Of a stretch of DNA of 64,000 nucleotides, positions 50,137 through 58,963 are shown piece by piece. Numbering within the stretch: the stretch's first letter is position 1; the number at the start of each line of letters is the position of its first letter. The notes under the pieces are model-generated. The model searched no databases. It saw nothing but the letters and a program-made list of their open reading frames with translations, and had not been told where the DNA came from. Source of the stretch: Euzebyales bacterium. Lineage in GTDB: Bacteria > Actinomycetota > Nitriliruptoria > Euzebyales > JAHELV01. The DNA lies in the NCBI GenBank assembly GCA_036374135.1, contig DASUUK010000074.1, forward strand, positions 124,001 through 188,000, written 5' to 3'. A program made the position numbers and the translations under genes.

Positions 50137-51687
50137 ATGGTACTGCGCAGCCCGTTGTCCGACCTCGAGATCCCCGACCTGCCCCTGCACGCGTTCATCT
50201 TCGAGCACGCTGACGCCCGGGCCGACAAGCCGGCACTGATCGACGGCCCGTCCGGCCGGACGATCACCTACGGCGAGCTCACCCGGGGCGTCGAGGCGTT
50301 GGCGGCCGGCCTGGCGGCGCGCGGGCTGGAACCGGGCGGCGTCGTGGGGATCTTCAGCCCGAACCTGCCGGAGTATGCACTGGCGTTCCACGGGATCGCA
50401 CGGGCCGGCGGGACCGTGACGACGGTGAATCCCACCGCGACCACGAAGGAGCTGACACGCCAGCTCAGCGACGCGGACGCCCGGTTCCTGCTGACCGCGC
50501 CACCGTTCGTCGAGACGGCCCGGCAGGCGGCCGACGAGGCGGAGGTCGAGACCGTCTTCGTGTTCGGCGAGGCCGACGGCGCCACGCCGTTCAGCGAGCT
50601 GATGGGCGACCCCTCCTCCGCACCTGACGTGGACATCGACGCGGCTGAGGACCTGGTGGTCCTGCCGTTCTCCAGCGGGACGACCGGCCTGCCCAAGGGC
50701 GTCATGCTGACCCACCGCAACCTCGTCGCCAACGTGCTGCAGTCCGAGGCGCTGCTCGAGACGTCCGCGGACGACGTGGTGATCGGTGTGCTGCCGTTCT
50801 TCCACATCTACGGCATGACCGTGATCATGAACCTCGCCCTGCGCAACGGCGCGACCGTCGTGACGATGCCGCGCTTCGACCTCCAGCAGTTCCTCGAACT
50901 GCACGCCGAGCACGAGATCACCCAGTGCTACGCGGTCCCGCCGATCGTCCTGGCCCTGGCCAAGCAGCCGGTCGTCGACGACTACGACCTGTCGTCCGTG
51001 CGGTTCGTCATGTCGGGCGCCGCGCCCCTGTCGGCCGATCTGGCCGAGGCCGCCGCCGAGCGCCTGGGCTGCACGGTGCTGCAGGGCTACGGCCTGACCG
51101 AGACGAGCCCGGTGACCCACGTGAACCCGATCGAGCGCAACAAGCCGGGCACCGTCGGTGTCCTGCTGCCCAGCACCGAAGCCAGGATCGTGGATCTCGA
51201 CTCCGACGAGGAGGTCGCGGCCGGCGACCGCGGCGAGCTGTGCGTGCGGGGGCCGCAGATCATGAAGGGCTACCTCAACAACCAGTCCGCCACCGACGCG
51301 ATGATCGATCCGGACGGCTGGCTACACACCGGCGACATCGCCGTCGTCGACGACGAGGGGTACTTCTCGATCGTCGACCGGGTCAAGGAGCTGATCAAGT
51401 ACAAGGGCTTCCAGGTGCCGCCGGCCGAGCTCGAGGCGTTGCTGCTGGAACACCCCGACATCTCCGACGCCGCCGTGGTCGGCCGTCCCGACGAGGAGGC
51501 CGGCGAGATCCCGGTCGCGTTCGTCGTGGCCGACGGGCTGGAGCCGGACGCGGTGCTGGCCTGGGTCGCCGAGCGCGTCGCGCCCTACAAGAAGCTCCGC
51601 GGCATCGAGATGGTCGACGAGATCCCCAAGTCAGCGTCCGGCAAGATCCTGCGGCGCGAGCTCATCGAGCGGATGCGCGATGCGTGA
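50137..51687 (+). CDS. Acyl-CoA ligase, 4-coumarate-CoA ligase-like
   Basis: A 516-residue AMP-forming acyl-CoA synthetase. Motifs: P-loop SSGTTGLPKGVMLTH, adenine-binding GYGLTETSPVTH, hinge region GWLHTGDIAVV and YFSIVDRVKELIKYKGFQV, and the catalytic Lys in SASGKILRREL. LPFFHIYGM and the overall layout match plant-type 4CL and related long or aromatic acid ligases; the substrate cannot be fixed. A Shine-Dalgarno AGGAG lies eight bases before the ATG. Its end overlaps upp by eight bases. Confidence 0.92.
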   Translation: MVLRSPLSDLEIPDLPLHAFIFEHADARADKPALIDGPSGRTITYGELTRGVEALAAGLAARGLEPGGVVGIFSPNLPEYALAFHGIARAGGTVTTVNPTATTKELTRQLSDADARFLLTAPPFVETARQAADEAEVETVFVFGEADGATPFSELMGDPSSAPDVDIDAAEDLVVLPFSSGTTGLPKGVMLTHRNLVANVLQSEALLETSADDVVIGVLPFFHIYGMTVIMNLALRNGATVVTMPRFDLQQFLELHAEHEITQCYAVPPIVLALAKQPVVDDYDLSSVRFVMSGAAPLSADLAEAAAERLGCTVLQGYGLTETSPVTHVNPIERNKPGTVGVLLPSTEARIVDLDSDEEVAAGDRGELCVRGPQIMKGYLNNQSATDAMIDPDGWLHTGDIAVVDDEGYFSIVDRVKELIKYKGFQVPPAELEALLLEHPDISDAAVVGRPDEEAGEIPVAFVVADGLEPDAVLAWVAERVAPYKKLRGIEMVDEIPKSASGKILRRELIERMRDA

Positions 51688-52318
51688 GCACCCCAACCTG
51701 CGGGTGGTGGACCACCCGCTCGCCCGTCACCTGCTCGCGGGTCTGCGCGACGAGACCACGGAGCCGGAGCGGTTCCGCTACCTGACCCAGCGGCTGGCGT
51801 CGGTGCTGGTGCTCGAGGCGACGCGCGATCTGCCGACGGCGACGGCGACGATCCGCACCCCGCTGGCCGACACCGAGGTCGACCGGTTGGCGGGCAACGT
51901 GATCGCCGTGCCGATCCTGCGGGCCGGCCTCGGCCTGCTCACCGCGGTGACCGGCCTGCTGCCGGACGTGCAGGTCGGCTACGTGGGTCTGGAACGCGAC
52001 GAGCAGACGCTGCGGCCGTCGTCGTACTACCTCAAGGTCCCGCCGCTGGACGACCGCCCCGTTCTGCTGCTGGACCCGATGCTGGCGACCGGCGGCTCGG
52101 CCAGCTTCGCCGCGAGCCTGCTGCGCGACCGCGGCGCGGTCAACCAGACGCTGGTGTGTGTGGTCGCCGCGCCGGAGGGCGTCGAGCGCCTGACCGGCGA
52201 TCATCCCGATCTGCGCATCGTGACGGCCGGGCTCGACGACTGCCTGAACGACGTCGGCTACATCGTGCCCGGGCTGGGCGACTTCGGTGACCGGCTGTTC
52301 GGCACGTTCGACGCCTGA
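51680..52318 (+). CDS. upp: Uracil phosphoribosyltransferase
   Basis: A 212-residue salvage enzyme making UMP from uracil and PRPP. The PRPP-binding signature is VLLLDPMLATGGSASFA; other conserved parts are VVDHPLARHLLAGLRDE at the start, VPILRAGLGL, VGLERDEQTLRPSSYYLK and the C-terminal YIVPGLGDFGDRLFGT. It overlaps the ligase gene by eight bases, so it is co-translated. With the nucleoside ABC importer upstream it fits pyrimidine salvage. Confidence 0.96.
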   Translation: MREHPNLRVVDHPLARHLLAGLRDETTEPERFRYLTQRLASVLVLEATRDLPTATATIRTPLADTEVDRLAGNVIAVPILRAGLGLLTAVTGLLPDVQVGYVGLERDEQTLRPSSYYLKVPPLDDRPVLLLDPMLATGGSASFAASLLRDRGAVNQTLVCVVAAPEGVERLTGDHPDLRIVTAGLDDCLNDVGYIVPGLGDFGDRLFGTFDA

Positions 52319-52321
52319 CCC

Positions 52322-53449
52322 GTGCCGGTCGACACCCGTCTGCTCGCGGCCACCCCGGCCGAGCTGGCTTCGGCGCTCGACGCGCTCGGGGACCCGCCGG
52401 TCGTCGGGGTCGACGTCGAACGCGCCGACGCCCACCGCTACTGGCGACGCCCGGCACTCATCCAGCTGGGCGCCGACGGCGTCGTCGTGCTTGCGGATCC
52501 CCTGGCGACGTTGGACATGTCCGTCCTCGACGCCTACCTGTCCCAGCGCACGGTCGTGCTGCACGCAATGGACAACGACATCGCGCCGCTGGCCAGCGTC
52601 GGCATCGCCGTCGGTGACATCGAGGACACGGCGGTCGCGGCCGCGATGCTCGGCCTGCCGACCGGGCTGGAGACGCTGCTCGCCGACATCCTCGACGTGC
52701 ACTTCGACGGCGACAAGCAGCGCATGCAGCGTGCCGACTGGGCCAGACGCCCGCTGACCGACGACATGCTGGCGTACGCGGCGGCCGACGTCGCCGACCT
52801 GCCCCGGCTGTGGCGCACGCTGCACCGGCGGCTCGCCGACGAGGGCCGGCTCGAGTGGTACGCCCAGGAGCGCGACGCCCTTCGGGACCAGCCGCCGATC
52901 GAAGAGCGGCGGGCGTGGACCCGCATGCGCGGCGTCGGGCGGCTCGACGGCCGCGCCCAGACGCGCGCACGTGCGCTGTGGCAGACCCGCGAGACACTGG
53001 CACGCGACACCGACACCGCCCCGAACCGCATCGTCAGCGATCGCGTGCTGCTCGATCTCGCGGCCGAGCCGGTTGACGACGAGCGCCAGCTGCGCCGTGC
53101 CGGCGTGCGTCGCCAATCGGCGCGGCGGTTCGGCTCGCAGCTGCTCCGCGCGCTGCGGGACGCGACACCGGCACCAGCCACACGCCCCCACCCGCGACGC
53201 TTCGACGACCGCGAGCGGGCGTTGGTCGACGATCTGCGGGCACGGCGATCGGTCGTCGCGCAGGACGTCGGCATCGACCCTGGCGTGCTGTGCCCCAACC
53301 GCGCGTTGGAGCAGGCCGTCGCGCGCCGTGCGCAGACGCCGGCGGAGCTGCGTGATGCGCTCGAACTGCGGCCGTGGCAGTGGTCGTTGCTGGCCGCGAC
53401 CTTCACCGAGGCGTTGACTGACGCCGACACGGGAACACCGACCACCTGA
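52322..53449 (+). CDS. rnd: Ribonuclease D-like 3'-5' exonuclease with HRDC domain
   Basis: A 375-residue DEDDy exonuclease. Catalytic residues: Asp31 and Glu33 in VGVDVERAD, Asp86 in HAMDNDI, Tyr152 and Asp156 in AYAAADVADL. A HRDC-type helical domain lies around 205-285 (RALWQTRETLARDTDTAPNR, VLLDLAAEP) and a second related helical region near the C-terminus. RNase D trims 3' ends of tRNA precursors. GTG start three bases after the upp stop. Confidence 0.92.
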   Translation: MPVDTRLLAATPAELASALDALGDPPVVGVDVERADAHRYWRRPALIQLGADGVVVLADPLATLDMSVLDAYLSQRTVVLHAMDNDIAPLASVGIAVGDIEDTAVAAAMLGLPTGLETLLADILDVHFDGDKQRMQRADWARRPLTDDMLAYAAADVADLPRLWRTLHRRLADEGRLEWYAQERDALRDQPPIEERRAWTRMRGVGRLDGRAQTRARALWQTRETLARDTDTAPNRIVSDRVLLDLAAEPVDDERQLRRAGVRRQSARRFGSQLLRALRDATPAPATRPHPRRFDDRERALVDDLRARRSVVAQDVGIDPGVLCPNRALEQAVARRAQTPAELRDALELRPWQWSLLAATFTEALTDADTGTPTT

Positions 53450-53488
53450 CCCCACGCGGCAGCGAACGAGAACAGAGGATCTTCGTCA

Positions 53489-53776
53489 ATGGCCAACGTG
53501 TTGAACCCGGACGCCCTGCATCACGAGCTGGACCGCCTGGATGGATGGGAGGGGACGGTCAAGGACGGGATCTCCAAGTCCTACACCTTCGACGACTTCG
53601 CCGGATCGATCGCCTTCGTCAACGACGTCGCCGATCACGCCGAGCAGGCCGGTCACCACCCCGACCTGACCATCAGCTGGGACACGGTCACGGTCACCTT
53701 CATCACGCACTCGGCGGGCGGCGTCACACAGGACGACATCACACAGGCACGCGAGATCGACGGCTTGTCGGTCTAG
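53489..53776 (+). CDS. 4a-hydroxytetrahydrobiopterin dehydratase family (PCD/PhhB)
   Basis: A 95-residue pterin carbinolamine dehydratase. The signature is FVNDVADHAEQAGHHPDLTI, containing the His, His-Pro-Asp active-site set, followed by the typical VTVTFITHSAGGVTQDDI. In bacteria lacking aromatic hydroxylases such proteins may serve other roles, for example in molybdopterin or folate chemistry; no aromatic hydroxylase is seen here. Length is normal. It follows RNase D by 39 bases and is convergent with ispH. Confidence 0.92.
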   Translation: MANVLNPDALHHELDRLDGWEGTVKDGISKSYTFDDFAGSIAFVNDVADHAEQAGHHPDLTISWDTVTVTFITHSAGGVTQDDITQAREIDGLSV

Positions 53777-53877
53777 CGGCGTCCCGTCCGGCCAGGCTCG
53801 GGCGACGTCGCGACCGACGGGCGGCAACCGCGGTGCGGGTCGACAGCTGTGGCCGCCCACCCGCCCGGCCCGCGCCG

Positions 53878-54864
53878 TCAGCTCGACGCGAGCTGCAGCC
53901 TGCGCAGTGACGCCGGCAGCGCGAAGTGCATCTGCTCGTCGACGACGTCGAGCGTCTCCACGGATGCGCCGCGCGGCTGAGCCATCAACGCGGCGATCAC
54001 CTCGTCGACCAGTACCTCGGGTGCGCTGGCGCCGGACGTGAGCCCGACCGTGTCCACGCCCTCGAGCCAGGTCGGGTCGAGCGACCGGGCGTCGTCGATC
54101 AGGCGCGCAGCGGGTGCCCCGCGCTCGAGCGCCACCTCGACCATGCGCTTGGAGTTCGACGACGTGTCGGATCCGACCACCAGCACGAGGTCCGTGCGCT
54201 CCGCGAGCACACGCGTGGCGTCCTGTCGGTTCTGCGTGGCGTAGCAGATGTCATCGCCGCGAGGCCCACGCGCGTTCGGGTACCGCTCGCGCAGCGCGGC
54301 GATCACCCGGTCGGCGTCGTCGACGGACAGGGTGGTCTGCGAGATGTAGGCCACCCTGTCGGGATCGGGCAGGTCGAGCTGCGCCACGTCCTCGGGCGTC
54401 TCGACCAGGTGCATCGCGTCCGGCGCGTGACCCATCGTGCCGACGACCTCCTGATGGCCGGCGTGGCCGATCAGCACGATGTCGTAGTCGCGCTCGGCGT
54501 ACTCCCGCGCTTCGTAGTGCACCTTGGTGACCAGCGGGCACGTCGCGTCGAGCATCTGGAGCCCGCGCGCGGCGCTGCGCTCACGCACGTCCGGCGGCAC
54601 GCCGTGGGCGCTGAACACCACGAGGGCGCCCTCGGGCACCTCGGTCTCGTCCTCGACGAACACGGCGCCGCGGGCCTCGAGATCGGCGACGACGTGGGTG
54701 TTGTGGACGATGGCGTGGCGCACGTACACGGGCGGTCCGTTGGCCTCCAGCGCCAACTCGACGATTCGGATCGCCCGCTCGACGCCGGCGCAGAACCCGC
54801 GCGGGGCCGCGAGGAGCACGGTTCGTGGCGTGTCGATCGTGGGTTCGGTGTGGGTGGGGGTCAC
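53878..54864 (-). CDS. ispH: 4-hydroxy-3-methylbut-2-enyl diphosphate reductase
   Basis: A 328-residue [4Fe-4S] enzyme, last step of the MEP isoprenoid route, making IPP and DMAPP. Cluster cysteines are Cys25 ([10 protein letters not shown]), Cys109 (DATCPLVTK) and Cys207 ([11 protein letters not shown]). The substrate-binding His in VRHAIVHN and [12 protein letters not shown] and the SNSKR motif are present. GTG start with a TANNNT box six bases upstream and no Shine-Dalgarno, so a leaderless message is likely. The organism therefore has at least this part of the MEP route. Confidence 0.96.
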   Translation of the reverse strand: MTPTHTEPTIDTPRTVLLAAPRGFCAGVERAIRIVELALEANGPPVYVRHAIVHNTHVVADLEARGAVFVEDETEVPEGALVVFSAHGVPPDVRERSAARGLQMLDATCPLVTKVHYEAREYAERDYDIVLIGHAGHQEVVGTMGHAPDAMHLVETPEDVAQLDLPDPDRVAYISQTTLSVDDADRVIAALRERYPNARGPRGDDICYATQNRQDATRVLAERTDLVLVVGSDTSSNSKRMVEVALERGAPAARLIDDARSLDPTWLEGVDTVGLTSGASAPEVLVDEVIAALMAQPRGASVETLDVVDEQMHFALPASLRRLQLASS

Positions 54865-54870
54865 ACCGCC

Positions 54871-54876
54871 ACCCTA
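54871..54876 (-). promoter_or_regulatory. Leaderless -10 box for ispH
   Basis: On the minus strand TAGGGT ends six bases before the ispH GTG, the same spacing as the clpS promoter. No -35 consensus is seen. Confidence 0.45.
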
Positions 54877-55129
54877 TCGCCGGTCGCGGCGCGCGGTGGG
54901 TGGGTGCCGCGGGTCGGTTGGTCCGGCACGGTGGCATACTTCGCGGAGCCTGGTTCCACGAACACGCGGCGGACCGGCCGAAGCCGTGCAGGAACCCATG
55001 GCTGCTCGGTGACGCCGCCTGACAGGCGTCGAGCGTCCCGCCGACGCACGCCCGCCCGCGTTGCCCTTTCGCGGATCACGGGCCATCATCGACGACGTCC
55101 GCGTCCGGCGCGACAGGAGACGACACCGC

Positions 55130-55801
55130 ATGCACGTGATCATCGGCGGCTGCGGGCGCGTCGGCGCCCAGCTCGCGGATCAGCTGGCACGTGACGAGCA
55201 CGACGTCGTCGTCATCGACACCGACCCGGAGTCGTTCGACCGGATCGGCAGCGCCTTCAACGGCGAGACGTTGATGGGCGACATCATCAACAAGGACACC
55301 CTGCAGCGTGCGGGCATCGAGCGCGCCGACGCGCTCGCGGCGGTCACCGATCTCGACAACGCGAACCTGATGGCCGTCCAGATCGCGCGGGAGCTGTTCG
55401 CCGTCAAGGTCACGGTCGCGCGCCTGTTCAACCCGCAGCGGGAGGAGTCGTACCGCAAGATGGGCGTGTCCTATGTCTCGGGCACACGACTGGTCGCCCG
55501 CGCGATCGTGAAGCAGCTGGACATCGACACGTTTCCGCCGCACGTCGGCTTCAGCGAGGGTGGCATCGACGTGGTCGAGCTGGTGGTCACCCGGAAGGCG
55601 CATGGCATGACGGTCAGCGAGCTGCAGAATCGCGGCGACCTGCGTGTCGCGGCGATCGAGCGCGACGGGCGCACGCGCATCCCAGCCGGCCGTGACAAGC
55701 TCGTCCACGACGACCTGCTGGTGGCGGCCATCCGCGGCGGTCGCCCCGGCCGGCGGGCCCGGGGGCTGCTGACCAGCCCCGCGACATCGAGGCGGGTGTA
55801 G
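55130..55801 (+). CDS. TrkA family potassium uptake regulator (first)
   Basis: A 223-residue cytoplasmic gating subunit. RCK-N domain with NAD-binding HVIIGGCGRVGAQLADQL and the acidic VVVIDTDPESFDRI; the RCK-C-type part (about 140-210) includes VVELVVTRKAHGMTVSELQN. It would bind nucleotides and control the TrkH channel. The ATG has AGGAGA nine bases upstream; an upstream in-frame start is less likely. A second trkA follows after two bases, then a small membrane protein and trkH: a potassium-uptake operon. Confidence 0.92.
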   Translation: MHVIIGGCGRVGAQLADQLARDEHDVVVIDTDPESFDRIGSAFNGETLMGDIINKDTLQRAGIERADALAAVTDLDNANLMAVQIARELFAVKVTVARLFNPQREESYRKMGVSYVSGTRLVARAIVKQLDIDTFPPHVGFSEGGIDVVELVVTRKAHGMTVSELQNRGDLRVAAIERDGRTRIPAGRDKLVHDDLLVAAIRGGRPGRRARGLLTSPATSRRV

Positions 55802-55803
55802 CC

Positions 55804-56481
55804 GTGTACATCGTGATCGCCGGTGGCGGCAAGGTGGGGCGGTCGATCGCCGTCGATCTGCTGGCGGACCACCACGAGGTGACGATCATCGAGCTGATCG
55901 AGGATCGCTGCGAGGAGCTGCTGCGCGACCACGATCTGCTGGTCATCCACGGCGACGCGTGCGAGGTGCGCTATCTCGAACAGGCCCGCCTCGAGCGGGC
56001 GGACGTCTTCGTCGCGACGACCCACGACGACGACGACAACTTCGTCGCGTGCCAGCTGGCGCTCGCATCGTTCGCGGTACCGCGTGCCATCGCGCGGGTC
56101 AACGCGCCGCACAACGAGGAGATCTTCGACCGCATGAACATCGAGGCTGTCTCGACGACCTCGCTGATCTCGCGGTTGATCCGCGAGGAGCTGACGGTCG
56201 GCGAGCTGATCCACCTGTACACGCTGCGTGCGGGCAAGGTCAACCTCGTCGAGATCGACCTGCCGCCGACCGGGAACTACACCGCGCGCTCGGTTGTCGA
56301 TCTCTCGCTGCCGCGCGAGTCGGTGCTCGTGTGCATCTTCCGTCTGGTCGACGGTGTCGACGAGATCGTCATCCCGCGAGGTGACACCCGGCTGCTCGCC
56401 GGTGACCAGGTCATCGCGCTGACCACGCCGGAGTTCGAGGACGAGCTGCGCGCCGCGGTCCTCGACGACGGTCGGGAGTAG
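55804..56481 (+). CDS. TrkA family potassium uptake regulator (second)
   Basis: A 225-residue TrkA paralogue. It opens with YIVIAGGGKVGRSIAVDLLA (nucleotide-binding Gly motif) and VTIIELIEDRCEEL, with a RCK-C domain at about 140-222 (NLVEIDLPPTGNYTARSVVD, VIPRGDTRLLAGDQVIAL). Paired TrkA proteins made as separate chains are common in actinobacteria (CeoB/CeoC) and probably form a mixed gating ring. GTG start two bases after the first trkA. Confidence 0.92.
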   Translation: MYIVIAGGGKVGRSIAVDLLADHHEVTIIELIEDRCEELLRDHDLLVIHGDACEVRYLEQARLERADVFVATTHDDDDNFVACQLALASFAVPRAIARVNAPHNEEIFDRMNIEAVSTTSLISRLIREELTVGELIHLYTLRAGKVNLVEIDLPPTGNYTARSVVDLSLPRESVLVCIFRLVDGVDEIVIPRGDTRLLAGDQVIALTTPEFEDELRAAVLDDGRE

Positions 56482-56485
56482 GGCG

Positions 56486-56641
56486 ATGGCCCGTCGACCA
56501 CCGGTGCGGTTGCTGCGCGACCGCTGGCGCCGCTCCCCCTTCCACGGCGGGCTGCTCGGCATCGCGTCGGTCGCGCTGGCCACGGTCGCGGTGGGCGCGG
56601 TCTGTGCCGGCATCGCCCTCGTCGTCGCGCTGATCTACTGA
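56486..56641 (+). CDS. 51-residue membrane protein in the trk operon
   Basis: A short open frame exactly filling the gap between the second trkA and trkH. It encodes a basic N-terminus (MARRPPVRLLRDRWRRSPF) and one long hydrophobic helix (about 22-51, IASVALATVAVGAVCAGIAL then VVALIY). The ATG is four bases after the trkA stop and the TGA is 12 bases before the trkH ATG. GGAG (56475-56478) lies eight bases upstream. The positive-inside charge suggests an N-in helix. I do not know a family; a small TrkH accessory subunit is a reasonable guess from position. Confidence 0.65.
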   Translation: MARRPPVRLLRDRWRRSPFHGGLLGIASVALATVAVGAVCAGIALVVALIY

Positions 56642-56653
56642 GCCGGTTCACGC

Positions 56654-58159
56654 ATGCTGTTCCGCCCCGACCGCCGCGACTTCAGCCTGATCGGCTTCTA
56701 CACCGGCAAGGTGCTGTTCGGCGTCGGCCTGGCCATGCTGGTGCCCGCGGCGATGGCACTGGCCCTCGGCGAGCGCAACGAGCTGTACGCCTTCCTACTC
56801 GGTGCCGGCCTGGCGATCGCCGCGGGGCGGACGACCGAACTGACGCTGTACACCCGCGAGCCGATGTCGACCAGCCACGGGCTGGCCACGGTCGCGCTGT
56901 CCTGGCTGATCGCGCCGATCTTCGCCGGGCTGCCGCTGCTGCTGTCGGGACACTACGCGTCGTACCTCGACGCGTACTTCGAGGCGATGAGCGGCTTCGC
57001 CACCATCGGGTTGACGCTGGCCAACGACCTGGACCACATGGCCCGCAGCGTCAACCTGTGGCGCCACTTCATGCAGTTCGTCGGTGGGCAGGGCATCGTC
57101 GTCGTCGTGCTCACGATCCTCGCGAGCGCCGGTGGCCGGATCGGCTACCTGTACACGGGCGAGGGGCGCGAGGAGAAGATCCTGCCGAACGTGATCCGCA
57201 CCTCACGGTTCATCTGGCGGGTCGCACTCACCTACTTCCTCATCGGCACCGCGCTGCTGTGGATCGCCCTGCTCGCGGCCGGGCTCGCGCCCGCGACTGC
57301 CCTGTACCACGGGGCGAACCTGTTCATGGCGGCCTTCGATACGGGGGGTTTCGCGACCCAGTCGTCGAGCGTCGCCTTCTACCGGTCGCCGTACGTCGAA
57401 CTGGTGCTGCTGCCGATCATGACGGCGGGCGCGTTCAGCTTCGCGTTGCACTACCAGCTGTGGCTCGGACGCCGCTCGGAGCTGGCCCGCAACATCGAGA
57501 CCCGCACGATCGCGGCGTCGACGCTGGTGATGTTCGCCATCCTGGCGGTCGGCCTCGGTCGCACCGGTACGTTCACCGACTTCGGTGTGCTGATGCGTCA
57601 GGGCTTCTTCCACCTGGTCAGCGCGCACACCACGACGGGGCTGGCCACCGTACCGGGTCGGCTGTACGTGACCGACTGGGGTGTGCTGGCGCCGGCCGTG
57701 CTGGTCGCGGCGATGGCGTTCGGCGGCATGGCCGGCTCGACCGCCGGTGGCATCAAGGCCCTGCGGATCGGCCTGATCATCAAGGCCGTCCTGCGGGACG
57801 TGCAGAAGGTGCTGCTGCCCGAGGACGCCGTCGTCGTGACCACCTTCCACTCGAGCACCCGCAAGACGTTGACCGACGTGCAGGTGCGTGCCGCCGCGAC
57901 GATCCTCCTGCTGTGGCTGGTGCTGTACTTCGCAGGTGGGCTGCTCGGCCTGTTCTACGGCTACGAGCTGCAGTTGGCGCTGTTCGAGAGCACCGCGGCC
58001 GCGTCCTCGGGAGGCCTGTCGGTCGGACTGGTCCGGCCCGACCTCGAGTGGCCGCTGAAGGTGGTCTACACGGCACAGATGGTCATCGGCCGCCTGGAGT
58101 TCATCGCGGTGTTCGCCCTGTTCGGGTACCTGCTGGCGATCGTGCGGGGCCGGGTATGA
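56654..58159 (+). CDS. trkH: TrkH family potassium uptake protein
   Basis: A 501-residue potassium-channel-like transporter with four M1-P-M2 repeats. Pore-loop and filter regions appear as MSGFATIGLTLAND, AFDTGGFATQSSS, SAHTTTGLATVPG and TAAASSGGLSVG, each with the filter Gly. A conserved basic segment in the third repeat follows (GGIKALRIGLIIK). It would import potassium under control of the two TrkA proteins upstream. ATG at 56654, 12 bases after the small membrane protein. Confidence 0.95.
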   Translation: MLFRPDRRDFSLIGFYTGKVLFGVGLAMLVPAAMALALGERNELYAFLLGAGLAIAAGRTTELTLYTREPMSTSHGLATVALSWLIAPIFAGLPLLLSGHYASYLDAYFEAMSGFATIGLTLANDLDHMARSVNLWRHFMQFVGGQGIVVVVLTILASAGGRIGYLYTGEGREEKILPNVIRTSRFIWRVALTYFLIGTALLWIALLAAGLAPATALYHGANLFMAAFDTGGFATQSSSVAFYRSPYVELVLLPIMTAGAFSFALHYQLWLGRRSELARNIETRTIAASTLVMFAILAVGLGRTGTFTDFGVLMRQGFFHLVSAHTTTGLATVPGRLYVTDWGVLAPAVLVAAMAFGGMAGSTAGGIKALRIGLIIKAVLRDVQKVLLPEDAVVVTTFHSSTRKTLTDVQVRAAATILLLWLVLYFAGGLLGLFYGYELQLALFESTAAASSGGLSVGLVRPDLEWPLKVVYTAQMVIGRLEFIAVFALFGYLLAIVRGRV

Positions 58160-58184
58160 GCCCCGACCCGCTTCGAGCGCGCCG

Positions 58185-58901
58185 GTGAGCACGTCACCGC
58201 GCCGCCGGCCGGCCCCCCGCCGCCGGGTCCTCGCCGCGACGGTCGCCCTGTTGGCGCTGCTCGGCGCCGTGATCGCGACCGGTGAGCTGTTGCGCCACCC
58301 CCACGATCCCATCAGCGGCATCCCCGAAGAGGAGCTCGCGGGAGCGGACCCGCGGGACGAACTGCTGTGCCCCGAACCGGCGCCGCGCGAGGGCCAGCAG
58401 CGCGACCTGGACGACGAGCCGTCAGCGCCGGTCCAGGTCGACAGCAACGACCTCTACGACTGCCCCGAGAGCTTCGACGGGCGCCGGGTCGTGTACCGCG
58501 GGGAGGTCGTCGGTGCACTCATGGACCGCCGCGACGGCGTGTGGACCCAGCTCAACGACGACGTGTACGCCGAACTGCTGGGCCCGCTGCCCGCCCACCG
58601 GGACTACCGCGGTGGCAACGCCGGCGTGGGGGTGCTGCTGCCGCACGACGCAGCGGCGAGGGTCAACAGCGTGGGCGGGCCCCAGACGCGCGGGGACGTG
58701 CTCGAGGTCAACGGCATCTTCCACCGCGTCGACGCGACCGGCGAGGTGGCGGTCATCCGCGCCGACGACGCGCAGCTGGTGGCCGAAGGACAGCCCTTCC
58801 CCGATCCGCCACTGACCGACCGCCGGATCGCCGCCTGGCTGGCGGTGCTGGTCGCTGTCGGTCTGACGATCACGGAGCGCGTCGTGGCCGCCCGCCGCTG
58901 A
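58185..58901 (+). CDS. Membrane-anchored protein with OB-like domain
   Basis: A 238-residue protein. A basic N-terminus leads into a membrane helix (about 14-33, RVLAATVALLALLGAVIATG); the soluble middle contains CPESFDGRRVVYRGEVVGAL, MDRRDGVWTQLNDDVYAELL and GDVLEVNGIFHRVD, the strand pattern of an OB-fold; a second helix (about 213-230) closes the protein. Two lone Cys (LLCPEP, YDCPES) may form a disulfide outside. I know no characterised homologue. It follows trkH by 25 bases and is likely co-transcribed. Confidence 0.7.
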   Translation: MSTSPRRRPAPRRRVLAATVALLALLGAVIATGELLRHPHDPISGIPEEELAGADPRDELLCPEPAPREGQQRDLDDEPSAPVQVDSNDLYDCPESFDGRRVVYRGEVVGALMDRRDGVWTQLNDDVYAELLGPLPAHRDYRGGNAGVGVLLPHDAAARVNSVGGPQTRGDVLEVNGIFHRVDATGEVAVIRADDAQLVAEGQPFPDPPLTDRRIAAWLAVLVAVGLTITERVVAARR

Positions 58902-58963
58902 CCGGGACGCGTGGCACCCTGCCCCGCCCAGCCGGGACCCGCCGCCCACGCTCCCGACACGCG

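Noticed and set aside
51662-53455. 597-codon frame antisense to upp and RNase D
   Set aside because: Covers two intact, motif-complete genes on the other strand and shows no motif of its own.
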